Assembly: GCA_046303515.1 (NCBI GenBank)
Contig: JBKCGI010000169.1
Span: 1-16,865 of the forward strand
DNA: 16,865 bases
DNA from: M2408 sp046303515
GTDB lineage: Bacteria; Bacteroidota; Bacteroidia; Flavobacteriales_D; Crocinitomicaceae
Direction: 5' to 3'
Notes under the pieces: model-generated
Databases searched by the model: none
The model's input: the letters and a program-made list of their open reading frames with translations, nothing else
What the model was told of the DNA's origin: nothing
Translations under genes and position numbers: made by a program
In this document: piece after piece, positions 7,095 to 15,828 of the stretch
How the letters are laid out: each line of letters begins with the position of its first letter
How positions within the stretch are numbered: position 1 is the stretch's first letter

Positions 7095-7976
7095 ATGAAA
7101 TATTGGAAACAAATTACAGCGCTTACTTTATTTTCGTGTTTTGCTCACGGGCAATCACTGACATATAAGGTAATTAAGGACACTCCTGATGATTTCGCAA
7201 ATTATTGGGTAAATGTTGGATTATTTGACATGGGATTCGCAACGGAAAACCCTGGCTATGGATTGTTAGGTGCAAGTTTAAACACTGTCGTGCACTATAA
7301 AAACAAGTTTGGAGGAGAAATAACTTACAGAAAATACTACATTTCTCTTGCGGAAAACGAAGATAAGGGTACACAGTTTGAAATTGGTGGCTTTTACAAT
7401 TTATTTTCGAAGCAAAAATCCAAAAATCAGAAAGTAATACTTTCTCAAAAATCAAATGGGAAATCTACAACAACTGTTTCAATGAAAGTGCCAGCTACAA
7501 TTCAGAGAGCATTTGGCGTTAGAGCAGGATTTAATTCTTTGACAGAAGGTTTAGATGCGGATAGCACAATACATGGTGTACAAGGTTCATTTACTTCGAA
7601 ATCAGCAGGTTTATATGCTGGAGTTTTAATGACAACATCTGTTAACGTTAAATCACATACATCAGAATATGGTATCAAAGGAGCAGGTTTTGTAAGAAGA
7701 AATTACTTAGACATTCTCTTTAACCCGATAAACCCACTTTTTGTTGGAGATGTTAAATATACTGGGAATGCTAAATTAGGAGCACTAGGTTTTCGTCTTG
7801 GTATTGAATTCTTAAAAGCTGAACCGAAAAAAGTACAGGGAAGTGCAATTTATCAAAAATTCGAAATTGGATCAAGACCAATTGATGGATATTATGCAAT
7901 GTATTCGCTTGGATTTAACTTTAAGCGAAAAGTAAAATCAATGAGCTCGTTTGTAGTTGTAAGAGAAAAAGAATAA
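7095..7976 (+). CDS. Unrecognised exported protein, probable outer-membrane beta-barrel
   Basis: A 293-aa protein with a classic signal peptide: KYWK, then a hydrophobic core ALTLFSCFA, with likely cleavage near HGQS (residue 20). The mature part lacks hydrophobic helices. It alternates polar and aromatic residues in strand-like stretches separated by Gly/Asn/Ser turns (for example YWVNVGLFDMGFA, GGEITYRKYYIS, FEIGGFYNLF, YAMYSLGFNFKR near the end), which is the look of a small outer-membrane barrel. A Lys/Ser-rich segment (about 105-125) would be a loop. It lacks the opening QDPQFSQY-type motif of PorP/SprF proteins, and its C-terminus is charged rather than ending in an aromatic residue. 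It lies 44 nt before the OmpA-family gene on the same strand, with no promoter seen in between, so the two probably form one transcript and may act together in the envelope. Family not recognised. Confidence 0.7.
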   Translation: MKYWKQITALTLFSCFAHGQSLTYKVIKDTPDDFANYWVNVGLFDMGFATENPGYGLLGASLNTVVHYKNKFGGEITYRKYYISLAENEDKGTQFEIGGFYNLFSKQKSKNQKVILSQKSNGKSTTTVSMKVPATIQRAFGVRAGFNSLTEGLDADSTIHGVQGSFTSKSAGLYAGVLMTTSVNVKSHTSEYGIKGAGFVRRNYLDILFNPINPLFVGDVKYTGNAKLGALGFRLGIEFLKAEPKKVQGSAIYQKFEIGSRPIDGYYAMYSLGFNFKRKVKSMSSFVVVREKE

Positions 7977-8020
7977 ATCCGAAACTAAAAATACACTAAA
8001 AAATTAAAAAAATATTAGTC

Positions 8021-9562
8021 ATGAAAAAATTAGCATTAGGGTTTTTATGTCTGTTTGGACTGAGCCCGATTTTAAATAGTCAATTAGAGAATTTAGGAAC
8101 ATTAATTAACTCTTCCTACAGTGATTTCTCTCCATTAGTAACTCCTGATGGAAGTAAAATGTTCTTCATCCGTTCAAACCACCCAGAAAATACACTTGTT
8201 GGAGAAACACAAGATGTTTGGTGGGTGCGTTTAACAAATGATAGTGTTACAACCCAAGCAAAACATTTAGGTTTTCCATTCAACACTATTGAGTATAACA
8301 GTATTGAGTTTCAGTCTGCGGATGGTAACTTGAGAATTATCAAAGGTGTGTATGATAAATTTGGTCAATACAAGAAAAAAGGTTACTCTTTCACAACTTT
8401 GACTGCTGAAGGTTGGTCAGACCCAACTCCAATGGTTATCAAGAAATATGATAAAATGGCAAAAGGTCGTTATGTGCATTTTTGTATGGCTCCTTCTGGA
8501 AATGTAATTATCCTTTCGTTTTCTGAAGTTAGAAGATCTGAAACTACAGAATTATATGTTTGTAAAAGAATCACTGACAAAAAATGGACAAAACCAGTGA
8601 AAATGACTGGAACAGTTGAAGGTGATTACGCTCCTTTTATTGCTGGAGATAATAAAACAATGTACTTTACATCAGATGGACGTGGAGGATTTGGAAGTAA
8701 TGATATTTTTGTATCAAAAAGATTAGATGATACTTGGATGAATTGGTCAAAACCAGAAAACTTAGGTGCAGGAATTAACACACCAAACTTTGACGCTTAT
8801 TTCTCAGTTTCTCCAACAGGAAGATATGCATTTATCGTGAACTCTTCATCTGGAAGTAGTGATGTTTACCGTATTCCTTTATTTTCTAAAGATACTACGA
8901 AACAAGCTGTAATTGTTGAAGCTGCAAAACCAGACCCAGTAATTGTTGTTGAAGGTACAGTTTATGATGCTGAAACAAACAAACCTCTTGGAGCAACATT
9001 GGAATATATTAATTTAGGAAATAACAATACAGAAGGTGTTGCTCGTTCATCAGTGATTGACGGTGGTTACAAAGTTGTATTGCCTTACGGTTCTAATTAT
9101 TCAATTGGTGCAAAATTACAAGGTTACTACTCAGAAGATGTTAACTTAGATTTATCTTCAGTTGGAGAATTTGCCGTAATCAAAAAGGATATTTTACTTC
9201 GTCCAATAAAAGCTGATGCAGTAATTCGTTTGAATAACATTTTCTTTGAAACAGCAAAAGCAACATTATTGCCAACTTCTACAAATGAGTTAGATAGATT
9301 AGTTGCAATTTTAAATGACAACGGTGGAATGGTAATTGAAATTCGTGGACATACGGATAATCAAGGTGGAACTGCTTTAAACCAAACATTATCTGAAAAT
9401 CGTGCTAAAGCGGTTGTTGACTATTTAGTTTCTAAAGGAATTGATGCTAAGAGATTAACTTCTAAAGGTTTTGGGGAAACTGCACCAACAGCTACTAATG
9501 ACACGAAAGAAGGACGTCAAATCAACAGAAGAGTTGAGTTTAAAATCATCTCAGTTAAATAA
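8021..9562 (+). CDS. OmpA-family protein with PD40 propeller and carboxypeptidase-regulatory domain (PorE-like)
   Basis: A 513-aa exported protein with a signal peptide (about 1-20, KKLALGFLCLFGLSPILNS). Residues about 30-290 carry WD40/PD40-like propeller blades: SPLVTPDGSKMFFIRS, HFCMAPSGNVIILSFS, APFIAGDNKTMYFTSDGRGGFGSNDIF, FSVSPTGRYAFI. Residues about 305-395 resemble a carboxypeptidase-regulatory-like beta sandwich (VVEGTVYDAETNKPLGATLEY). Residues about 400-513 are the OmpA C-terminal peptidoglycan-binding domain, with EIRGHTDNQG (440-449), LSENRAKAVVDYL (457-469) and the conserved Arg461. This order matches PorE of the type IX secretion system except that no TPR repeat precedes the propeller. 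The position of the diaminopimelate-binding Asp of OmpA is Thr451 here, as in Pal-type domains. It probably anchors an outer-membrane assembly to peptidoglycan. A T9SS role is an inference. Confidence 0.9.
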   Translation: MKKLALGFLCLFGLSPILNSQLENLGTLINSSYSDFSPLVTPDGSKMFFIRSNHPENTLVGETQDVWWVRLTNDSVTTQAKHLGFPFNTIEYNSIEFQSADGNLRIIKGVYDKFGQYKKKGYSFTTLTAEGWSDPTPMVIKKYDKMAKGRYVHFCMAPSGNVIILSFSEVRRSETTELYVCKRITDKKWTKPVKMTGTVEGDYAPFIAGDNKTMYFTSDGRGGFGSNDIFVSKRLDDTWMNWSKPENLGAGINTPNFDAYFSVSPTGRYAFIVNSSSGSSDVYRIPLFSKDTTKQAVIVEAAKPDPVIVVEGTVYDAETNKPLGATLEYINLGNNNTEGVARSSVIDGGYKVVLPYGSNYSIGAKLQGYYSEDVNLDLSSVGEFAVIKKDILLRPIKADAVIRLNNIFFETAKATLLPTSTNELDRLVAILNDNGGMVIEIRGHTDNQGGTALNQTLSENRAKAVVDYLVSKGIDAKRLTSKGFGETAPTATNDTKEGRQINRRVEFKIISVK

Positions 9563-9592
9563 AAACCAATTCACAGAAATACAAAATCATAT

Positions 9593-9655
9593 AGCCGACT
9601 ATCAAGAAGTGTAATTTAATTAGAATGAAGTTAGTGTAATTTCTTTTAGTTGGCT
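9593..9655 (+). other. Long hairpin with internal direct repeat in the 3' region of the OmpA gene
   Basis: AGCCGACTA (9593-9601) pairs with TAGTTGGCT (9647-9655) with one G-U, and AAGAA (9604-9608) pairs with TTCTT (9641-9645). The loop holds the 10-mer AGTGTAATTT twice (9608-9617 and 9633-9642). It starts 31 nt after the stop codon and precedes the terminator. It could be a structured 3' UTR, a degenerate repeat element or chance folding in AT-rich DNA. Confidence 0.3.
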
Positions 9656-9668
9656 TTATAAGTTTTAG

Positions 9669-9700
9669 TCCGAAATTGAGCAATCAGTTTCGGATTTTTT
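9669..9700 (+). terminator. Intrinsic terminator of the envelope operon
   Basis: An 11-bp stem, TCCGAAATTGA (9669-9679) with TCAGTTTCGGA (9684-9694) and one G-U pair, is closed by a GCAA tetraloop (9680-9683) and followed by six T's (9695-9700). On the opposite strand no T-run follows, so it serves the + strand genes. Confidence 0.88.
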
Positions 9701-9734
9701 CATTACAAGGAAAGTATAAATTTTTGAGTTTTTC

Positions 9735-10427
9735 TTACGGAGTTGACAATGAAACCGGTAAAATTTTACCGTTAAAGAATTTATTTCCATTGCATGCAAA
9801 ATCATAGATGTAGTTTGCCATTTCTCCTGCAGAAAGAGGTGCTTCATAACCAGGAAAAGCTTCGTTCAACATTTCAGTTTGTACCGCCCCTAAGCACAAG
9901 CAATTCATCTTAATTTTTGTTTCTTTAAATTCTTCAGCAAATAATTCCGTAAAACTAACCAAGGCAGCTTTAGATGTTGAATAGGCACTCAAACCAGCAA
10001 ATTTAACCGAACCTTGGAATCCACCCATTGAACTGATATTAACGATGTGTCCTCCAGCTTCTTGCATTTTAGGAACAGCGGCTTGAACCGTTTGCATCAC
10101 ACCAATTGCATTTACTTGGTAACAGTTTTTTATATCTTCAGGGGTCAAATTTAAAAATGGCTTATTGACTAATTTTCCCGCATTATTAATTAAGATATCA
10201 ACTTGGTCAATTGTTTTGAAGATACTTTCTGCATTTTCTCTCACATGTTCACCTTCCAAATCAAATTCGTGGAGGAAAACATTTTTACACGTCAAAAACT
10301 CTTTTAGTGGACTTAAATTTCTCGTTAAAACAAGTACATTATTTTCTGTATTCCGAGCAAATTGAGCAAGTAATTCTCTACCAATGCCCCTACTTGCTCC
10401 AACAATTACAATGGTTTTAGACATCAT
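9735..10427 (-). CDS. Short-chain dehydrogenase/reductase (SDR)
   Basis: Soluble NAD(P)-dependent oxidoreductase of the classical SDR family, 230 aa, a complete Rossmann fold. Seen: the nucleotide-binding GASRGIG (10-16), an acidic DLEG segment (56-59), NNAG (81-84), Asn106, NISSMGG with the catalytic serine (132 or 133), and YSTSK with Tyr149 and Lys153. The ATG at 10427 is followed directly by a second ATG at 10424 and either may be used. The gene overlaps the end of the flavin oxidoreductase gene by 8-11 nt, so it is translationally coupled and co-transcribed. The substrate cannot be told from the sequence. The short C-terminus ending PVSLSTP resembles SDRs annotated as general 3-oxoacyl or alcohol dehydrogenases. 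Confidence 0.92.
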   Translation of the reverse strand: MMSKTIVIVGASRGIGRELLAQFARNTENNVLVLTRNLSPLKEFLTCKNVFLHEFDLEGEHVRENAESIFKTIDQVDILINNAGKLVNKPFLNLTPEDIKNCYQVNAIGVMQTVQAAVPKMQEAGGHIVNISSMGGFQGSVKFAGLSAYSTSKAALVSFTELFAEEFKETKIKMNCLCLGAVQTEMLNEAFPGYEAPLSAGEMANYIYDFACNGNKFFNGKILPVSLSTP

Positions 10428-11505
10428 AAGTAATAACTAATTTTTCACTCGCTGGATGGGCTTGACAAGTTAAAATATATCCATCAGCAACTTCTTGATC
10501 TGTTAATGAATAATTTAAAGTCATTGAAGCTTTTCCTTCTAAAACTTTTGCCTTGCAGGTACAACACACACCACCACGACAAGAATAAGGTGCATCGTAA
10601 CCTTTATTGGTTACGTGATCCAAAATAGATTTCCCTTTCGCATCTAATTCAAAATCAACTTTTTCTTCATCAATTATAACCGTTACAGAACTTTTACCTG
10701 AAAAATTAGAAACAGGAGTTTCATTAGATTTCATTAAAACAGGAACCGTAAACAACTCAAAATGAATCTTTTCTTTTGGTACACCGAACAAACTTAGTAC
10801 TTCTTTTGCATTTAAAATCAATTCCTCAGGTCCGCACAAGAAAAATCCATCTGCTTTTAACAAATCTAAATTTTCTTTAACAATTTCAGAAATTTTTTCC
10901 TTTGTTACTCGTCCATTTTCAAAACCGTCTTTTGTTTCCTGCGAAAGAAAATGTCTCGTATGTGTGTTACTTAACTGACTTAATTCAGACTTAAAAATGA
11001 TGCTACTTTCAGTTCTATTCCCATAAAACAAGGACATTTTTCCTCCAATATTTTCTATTTTTTTTGCAATGGCCAAAATCGGAGTAATTCCACTACCTGC
11101 TGCAAAGGCTACAATTGTTTTATCACTGTCATTCAACTTGAAATTTCCTTCTGGCTCAGAAACCTCAATTTTCTCTCCAGCTTGTAAGATTTCATTTGCC
11201 CACTTAGAAACTTTTCCATCTTTCACAGCCTTAACAGCAATCGCTAAATCTTCATTTTCACCTGAACAAATCGAATACGAACGTCTTTCTTCATTTCCGT
11301 TTAACTTTATACATAAATTTACATATTGACCTGGTATAAATTTGTATTTTGAAGTCAATTCTGCAGGAATATCAAAACTTATTTTCACTGTATCTGCAGT
11401 AACTTTATCAATGTTTTTGATTGTAATTTGATGATATCCTTTATGATGAACGCTTGTTACCTCAGGTTTTTCTTCTTTTTTGAATATCTTATTGAAAAGT
11501 CCCAT
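10417..11505 (-). CDS. PaaE-type flavin reductase with C-terminal 2Fe-2S ferredoxin domain
   Basis: A 362-aa electron-transfer protein that takes electrons from NAD(P)H through FAD to a plant-type iron-sulfur cluster, usually to feed an oxygenase or similar partner. Domains in order: an FAD-binding barrel (about 22-125) with the RSYS motif (75-78), a nucleotide-binding domain (about 128-255) with GSGITP (137-142) and FLCGPEE (222-228), and a ferredoxin domain (about 272-362) with cluster ligands Cys309, Cys314, Cys317 and Cys347 in the CRGGVCCTC pattern. An extra Cys315 sits beside the ligands. The order matches the reductase subunit of phenylacetyl-CoA epoxidase (PaaE) and related reductases, but no paaABCD genes are in the window, so the partner is unknown and the symbol is left empty. 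It has its own -7 box and leads into the overlapping SDR gene. Confidence 0.93.
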   Translation of the reverse strand: MGLFNKIFKKEEKPEVTSVHHKGYHQITIKNIDKVTADTVKISFDIPAELTSKYKFIPGQYVNLCIKLNGNEERRSYSICSGENEDLAIAVKAVKDGKVSKWANEILQAGEKIEVSEPEGNFKLNDSDKTIVAFAAGSGITPILAIAKKIENIGGKMSLFYGNRTESSIIFKSELSQLSNTHTRHFLSQETKDGFENGRVTKEKISEIVKENLDLLKADGFFLCGPEELILNAKEVLSLFGVPKEKIHFELFTVPVLMKSNETPVSNFSGKSSVTVIIDEEKVDFELDAKGKSILDHVTNKGYDAPYSCRGGVCCTCKAKVLEGKASMTLNYSLTDQEVADGYILTCQAHPASEKLVITYDV

Positions 11506-11521
11506 AATTTATTTTTTTGTG

Positions 11522-11529
11522 CAAAGATA
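11522..11529 (-). promoter_or_regulatory. -7 box of the flavin reductase/SDR operon
   Basis: The minus strand reads TATCTTTG, identical to the -7 box of the ABC-F gene, ending 16 nt before the ATG at 11505. The expected leader is about 10 nt. The -33 position reads TTTC rather than TTTG. Confidence 0.55.
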
Positions 11530-11584
11530 ATTATAATGTATTAAACTCTTGAAAGTAGTTTTTGTTCGAGTGAAGGCTCGTAAG

Positions 11585-12613
11585 TTATTTTTTCAACCAA
11601 CCCCTTCTTCTAAAATAAAATAAAAGAATTATCGATAAAACCGCCATCGCTAAAATGGTTAAAAAATAACCGTACTTTGTTTTTAATTCAGGCATATTTT
11701 CAAAATTCATTCCGTAAACTCCAACTATAAAAGTCAAGGGAATAAAAATGGAACTCATTATGGTCAACAATTTCATAATTTCATTCATTTTTTGACCTTG
11801 GATAGCATAATATAAATTCGCCATACCATCTAAAATTTGTTTGTTAGCATCTATTTCTTCTAAAACTGTCAAACAATTGTCTTTCAAGTTAGAAAAATAA
11901 TAGTGATTTTCCTTTTCAATAAACTGACTTTCAGATTTATCCAATTGAGAAGTGATTTCTTTCAAAGGAAAAACAACTTTTCTTAATTCAATTAATTTTC
12001 TTTTTTCGTTTTCAATATGTTTTAAATTATCACTGCTTGTATTTTTGACAATTTTCCGTTCAATTTTTTGAATATTGTCACTAATATTATCTAAGACCTC
12101 GAAATAATTATCAGTAATCGCCTCTAATAATCTGAAAAGCAAAAAGTCCGAACCTTTCAACCTAATTTTTCCTTTTTTCTTTTCTATTCTTTCCCTTACG
12201 GTTGGAAAATGATCAGAACTTTTTTCTTGAAATGAAATTAAAAATTCTTCACCCAAGATAAAAGTTATTTTTTCTTTGTGCAATATTGCGTTTGAATTTT
12301 CGCTATGAACCAAGGCTGAACTAACTGAAAAAAAAAGGTAATTCGGATACTCTTCTAATTTTGGACGTTTCAATTCACTATAAATATCTTCTATTGAAAG
12401 TTTGTCAATTTTTAAGGCATCACATAATTTCTCAATACTTACGCGATCAGTTAAGTCGTGAAAATTCAACCAATGAATGCGTTCATCTTTATTTTTCAAA
12501 ATTTCTTCTGTAACAAAATTTTCAGAATAATATTTTGGCGTATTTTTAGTCAACATAAAGCTATCATTATTGTAATGATAAAGTTGACAAGTATGTTTAT
12601 TTTCTTCAGTCAT
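11585..12613 (-). CDS. corA: CorA family Mg2+/Co2+ channel
   Basis: A 342-aa member of the CorA family of pentameric inner-membrane divalent-cation channels. A large cytoplasmic domain (about 1-280) with long charged helices (for example NISDNIQKIERKIV and NEKRKLIELRKVVFPLKEI) leads into the stalk helix. Two C-terminal membrane segments follow, about 284-300 and 315-334. The family signature GMN (301-303, in VYGMNFENMPE) closes the first one, with the usual periplasmic MPEL loop. The protein ends in the basic cytoplasmic tail RRRGWLKK. Its ATG lies 9 nt after the stop of the helicase-nuclease gene, so the two are probably co-transcribed, although no functional link is evident. Whether it moves Mg2+, Co2+ or Zn2+ cannot be decided. 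Confidence 0.95.
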   Translation of the reverse strand: MTEENKHTCQLYHYNNDSFMLTKNTPKYYSENFVTEEILKNKDERIHWLNFHDLTDRVSIEKLCDALKIDKLSIEDIYSELKRPKLEEYPNYLFFSVSSALVHSENSNAILHKEKITFILGEEFLISFQEKSSDHFPTVRERIEKKKGKIRLKGSDFLLFRLLEAITDNYFEVLDNISDNIQKIERKIVKNTSSDNLKHIENEKRKLIELRKVVFPLKEITSQLDKSESQFIEKENHYYFSNLKDNCLTVLEEIDANKQILDGMANLYYAIQGQKMNEIMKLLTIMSSIFIPLTFIVGVYGMNFENMPELKTKYGYFLTILAMAVLSIILLFYFRRRGWLKK

Positions 12614-12622
12614 AATTTTACT

Positions 12623-15600
12623 TTAACAGTTGACTAATTTTAGATTGTTGGTGTAAAAAATTATTCCGCTTACATTTTCAAATCCCATTTCTGACAAGGT
12701 GTTGCAATAAGTTCTAAGTTGCTTCGCGTATTTTGGATTTTCCAAACCTGTTTTATAATCCAAAATGATGGTTTCATTGTTCTTACGAATAATTAAATCT
12801 GGTCTTTTACTTTCATTCTCAGACAACATGATGTCTTGTTCTCGTAAAATTTCTATTGCCACCTCAAACAAGCTTTGGTATTCTACATAACTCAAAATTT
12901 GCCTTGCCTGGACTAAAATTTTCTCCTCAAAATCACGCTCAATTTTTCCCTTTAAAACTAATTCTTGAATTAATTTTTCAAGTTCATTATTTTCAATTGT
13001 TAGAGCTAACACTTCATGCAATTGATTTCCGAAACGGCGCTGTTCACTTATTGCATCTTGACCAATTACTTCATTATTTTGCAAGGAAATCTCAGGAAAC
13101 CACAAATGATCTTTGGATTCTTTGGGGAAAAATTTACTGTCAGCTATTAAACTAACAACTTTTTCCTCCTTATTACTTTTGTTTCCGCTTTCAAAAACAA
13201 TTTTTGCATCATCTGACTGCGTGAAGTCTTTTAGAACATTGTGAATTATTTTTTGAAATTCCTTAGCTTTTTTGGTCGAGACATTTCGAATATACAATCT
13301 GTCTTCTGGGCGCGTAAACATTACGTAATTCAAATTAACCTTGTCCAAGGTTGCTTGATTATACTCCAATTTATGTTTGTCAGCAATGGCTTTTATTTTA
13401 GAGTTTTTAGACAGTGAAGTATAATAAACAAATTTTTCGTCTTGAATTAAAAACTTGGCTTGATTTTGCAAAATCGACCAATTTAGTGATGGAATCATGA
13501 CAATTGTAAACTCCAAACCTTTTGATTTGTGACCAGTCATAATTTTGATTGCATCCTTGTTTTCAGGAATTACAACTGGAGTTTTATGTCCATCTTTTTC
13601 GTAAAACTCGATGAATAAATTAAGCGCTGGACCGTAATTTTGATCGAAAAGGAAAACATAGTCAGAAAATTGATGCAAATAAGGTGAAGCAAATTCGTCA
13701 AATCCAAACAAAACAAATGCTTTTTGCACCAATTGATACAAATTTTCGAAGTGGAAAAAGAAATTTTCTTCACTTTGAAATTCATCTTTCAAAAATTGTG
13801 AAGCATCAAAAATGTAAAATGACTTTTCTTCCTTTTCAATTTTTTTCCAGTATTTTTTTAGACTTTCAATCGCATTATGCGTTTTGTAATCGAAATACAT
13901 TTCAGAAAACTTCCTAGCTTCTGCGTCCGAAGATGGATTGTTGCGCCATTTGATGAATTGCACCATCAATTTTACTTGAATGTCTCCTCCTAACAACAAA
14001 CTATCTGTCGAAACAACCGTTAAACCTTTCGAAATCAAATAATTTGCATATGAATTACAAGTGGTTTTTGTATAATCTAAAATACAAATATCGCCATAAT
14101 CATATCCTGAGGCTAAACATTCATTAATCCAAGATAGTAAAAATGGATATTCACTTTCTAAAACTTCTTCCTCGTCATCTTCGCTTGAATATTCGCTGGA
14201 TTTAGATTCACTTAATTCTGATTCAAAATAAACGTATCCCCCATCTTTAGCTTTTGGATTTTGTTTAATATCTGTGTAAAATTGGCCTATAATATCTGGA
14301 TGAGCATTTTTAAAAACTTCAAAAAATCGATTATTGAATTCAACAATTTCCTTTTTTGATCGCCAATTATCTGCTAATGGCTCCATTTTTCCCATTTGAT
14401 CAAAAAAATGTGAACTTTCAGCTAATTTACTGTCGTTTTCGGGATTGTAAATTTTAGGTAGCGTGACAAATTGTTCTGCCAAACCATTTTTAAATCTATA
14501 AATGGATTGCTTTGGATCGCCAACAATTAAGTTTGTTTGTGCCTTCCCTAAAGATTCGTGTACCAAAGGAATTAAATTAATCCACTGTAAACGAGATGTA
14601 TCTTGAAATTCATCCAACAAAAAATGTTTGTAGCGATTGCCTATTCGCTCGTAAATGTAAGGTGCATATTCATCTTTCAATAAATCGGAAATCAATTTAT
14701 TAAACTCTGAAATCAATACGATATTTTCGCTTTTTTTGAAGCTTTGCAGTTCTTTTGCAATGATTTGAATAATAGCAATGAAAAAATACTGACTCAAAAA
14801 CTTAGTTAATTGTTCTACATAAACACTGTTTTCAATGTAAAACCGCACAAATTCTAGTCCCTTGCTTTTTATTTCTTCTGGGAAGGCTTTGTTTTTTGGA
14901 TCTTCCAAAAATGCGTTGTAAATGGTGTTGCTAAAATAGTATCCACTGTCGGAAGGTTTACTGTCAAAAATGTTTTTTAATTTTTCGAAAGCCTTTTCTG
15001 TTGTAGAAGCACCTGGGAACTTAGAAGTATCATGTGAGAAAAAAACGCGATGCAATTCACTTGCCTTATCTTGAATTTCTTTCTTGATTTTTCGCAGATT
15101 CGTTTTTAGTTCGTCGTATCGTTTCAAACTGAAATCTTGCTCCAAAATGGAGGCAATTATTTCAAGATTTTGTTCTTTTAAGAGAATCGCAACAAATTCA
15201 TTCAAATCTTTTTTGAAATCCCATTTCCCCTCTTCCTCAAAGCGTTCGTGGGATAATTTTAAGGCAATTTCGGTTAAACTATCTTTGTGTTCTCCATTGA
15301 TTTCCCCGTAAATTTGATCTACAAGTTGACTTAAAATTTCTTGTTCATTCGTAGTCGTTTGAAAGTCGTTGTTTATATTCAAATCTCTTGAAAATGAACG
15401 AATTAATCGCAAGTTAAATTTATCAATCGTTAGGACTGAAAAGTTCTCGTATTGGTGTAAAATATGTTTCAGCACCAAGGCGGAACGGAATTTTATTTTT
15501 TCTGGAGGAATATTTAGCTTTTCAGAAATATCTTTTAAAAAATTGGCTGCTTTTTTGTCTTCAGGATTTTTAGAACTCAACAAATTTAAAGCATCAATAA

Positions 15601-15784
15601 TCCGTGATTTCATTTCACGTGCTGCTTTGTTGGTGAAGGTCATCGCTATGATGGAACTAAATATCTCGGGATGTTCTTCTTCGTTTAAGATTAGTTTCAA
15701 ATAGGTTAAAACCAAATTGTAAGTTTTTCCACTACCAGCAGAAGCACTCAATATTTTTAATGGTTTTTCTTGATTTGAAATCAT
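12623..15784 (-). CDS. AddA/RecB-type UvrD helicase with C-terminal PD-(D/E)XK nuclease
   Basis: A DNA end-processing helicase-nuclease, probably the AddA-like subunit of the enzyme that resects double-strand breaks for RecA. The frame is open to 15829, but the ATG at 15784 (residue 16 of that frame) directly precedes the family-typical start MISNQEKPLKILSASAGSGKT and is chosen, giving 1053 aa. Helicase motifs (numbered in the longer frame): Walker A SAGSGKT (30-36), motif Ia AMTFTNKAAREM (62-73), DEFQDT (406-411), VGDPKQSIYRF (436-446), DNWRS (487-491), TGHKSKGLEF (765-774) and YVMFTRPEDRLY (835-846). The nuclease domain has the H938 motif (FGNQLHEV), RPDLII with D1011, LDYKTG with D1024 and K1026, and QLRTY with Q1037 and Y1041, so both activities look intact. 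An acidic Ser/Glu-rich stretch (about 537-560) is notable. No AddB-like partner gene is within the window. Confidence 0.93.
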   Translation of the reverse strand: MISNQEKPLKILSASAGSGKTYNLVLTYLKLILNEEEHPEIFSSIIAMTFTNKAAREMKSRIIDALNLLSSKNPEDKKAANFLKDISEKLNIPPEKIKFRSALVLKHILHQYENFSVLTIDKFNLRLIRSFSRDLNINNDFQTTTNEQEILSQLVDQIYGEINGEHKDSLTEIALKLSHERFEEEGKWDFKKDLNEFVAILLKEQNLEIIASILEQDFSLKRYDELKTNLRKIKKEIQDKASELHRVFFSHDTSKFPGASTTEKAFEKLKNIFDSKPSDSGYYFSNTIYNAFLEDPKNKAFPEEIKSKGLEFVRFYIENSVYVEQLTKFLSQYFFIAIIQIIAKELQSFKKSENIVLISEFNKLISDLLKDEYAPYIYERIGNRYKHFLLDEFQDTSRLQWINLIPLVHESLGKAQTNLIVGDPKQSIYRFKNGLAEQFVTLPKIYNPENDSKLAESSHFFDQMGKMEPLADNWRSKKEIVEFNNRFFEVFKNAHPDIIGQFYTDIKQNPKAKDGGYVYFESELSESKSSEYSSEDDEEEVLESEYPFLLSWINECLASGYDYGDICILDYTKTTCNSYANYLISKGLTVVSTDSLLLGGDIQVKLMVQFIKWRNNPSSDAEARKFSEMYFDYKTHNAIESLKKYWKKIEKEEKSFYIFDASQFLKDEFQSEENFFFHFENLYQLVQKAFVLFGFDEFASPYLHQFSDYVFLFDQNYGPALNLFIEFYEKDGHKTPVVIPENKDAIKIMTGHKSKGLEFTIVMIPSLNWSILQNQAKFLIQDEKFVYYTSLSKNSKIKAIADKHKLEYNQATLDKVNLNYVMFTRPEDRLYIRNVSTKKAKEFQKIIHNVLKDFTQSDDAKIVFESGNKSNKEEKVVSLIADSKFFPKESKDHLWFPEISLQNNEVIGQDAISEQRRFGNQLHEVLALTIENNELEKLIQELVLKGKIERDFEEKILVQARQILSYVEYQSLFEVAIEILREQDIMLSENESKRPDLIIRKNNETIILDYKTGLENPKYAKQLRTYCNTLSEMGFENVSGIIFYTNNLKLVNC

Positions 15785-15789
15785 AATTG

Positions 15790-15797
15790 TAAAGGTA
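15790..15797 (-). promoter_or_regulatory. Weak -7 box of the helicase-nuclease gene
   Basis: The minus strand reads TACCTTTA (7 of 8 against TAnnTTTG counting the free positions), followed by 5 nt and the chosen ATG at 15784. Its position supports this start over the ATG at 15829, which would lie upstream of the box. No -33 match. Confidence 0.3.
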
Positions 15798-15828
15798 AAA
15801 ATAATTTTGAAATGAACTAAATAAATCA

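Noticed and set aside
11567..11580. CGAG/CTCG hairpin after corA as a terminator
   Set aside because: Only a 4-bp stem and no T-run in the direction of corA transcription.
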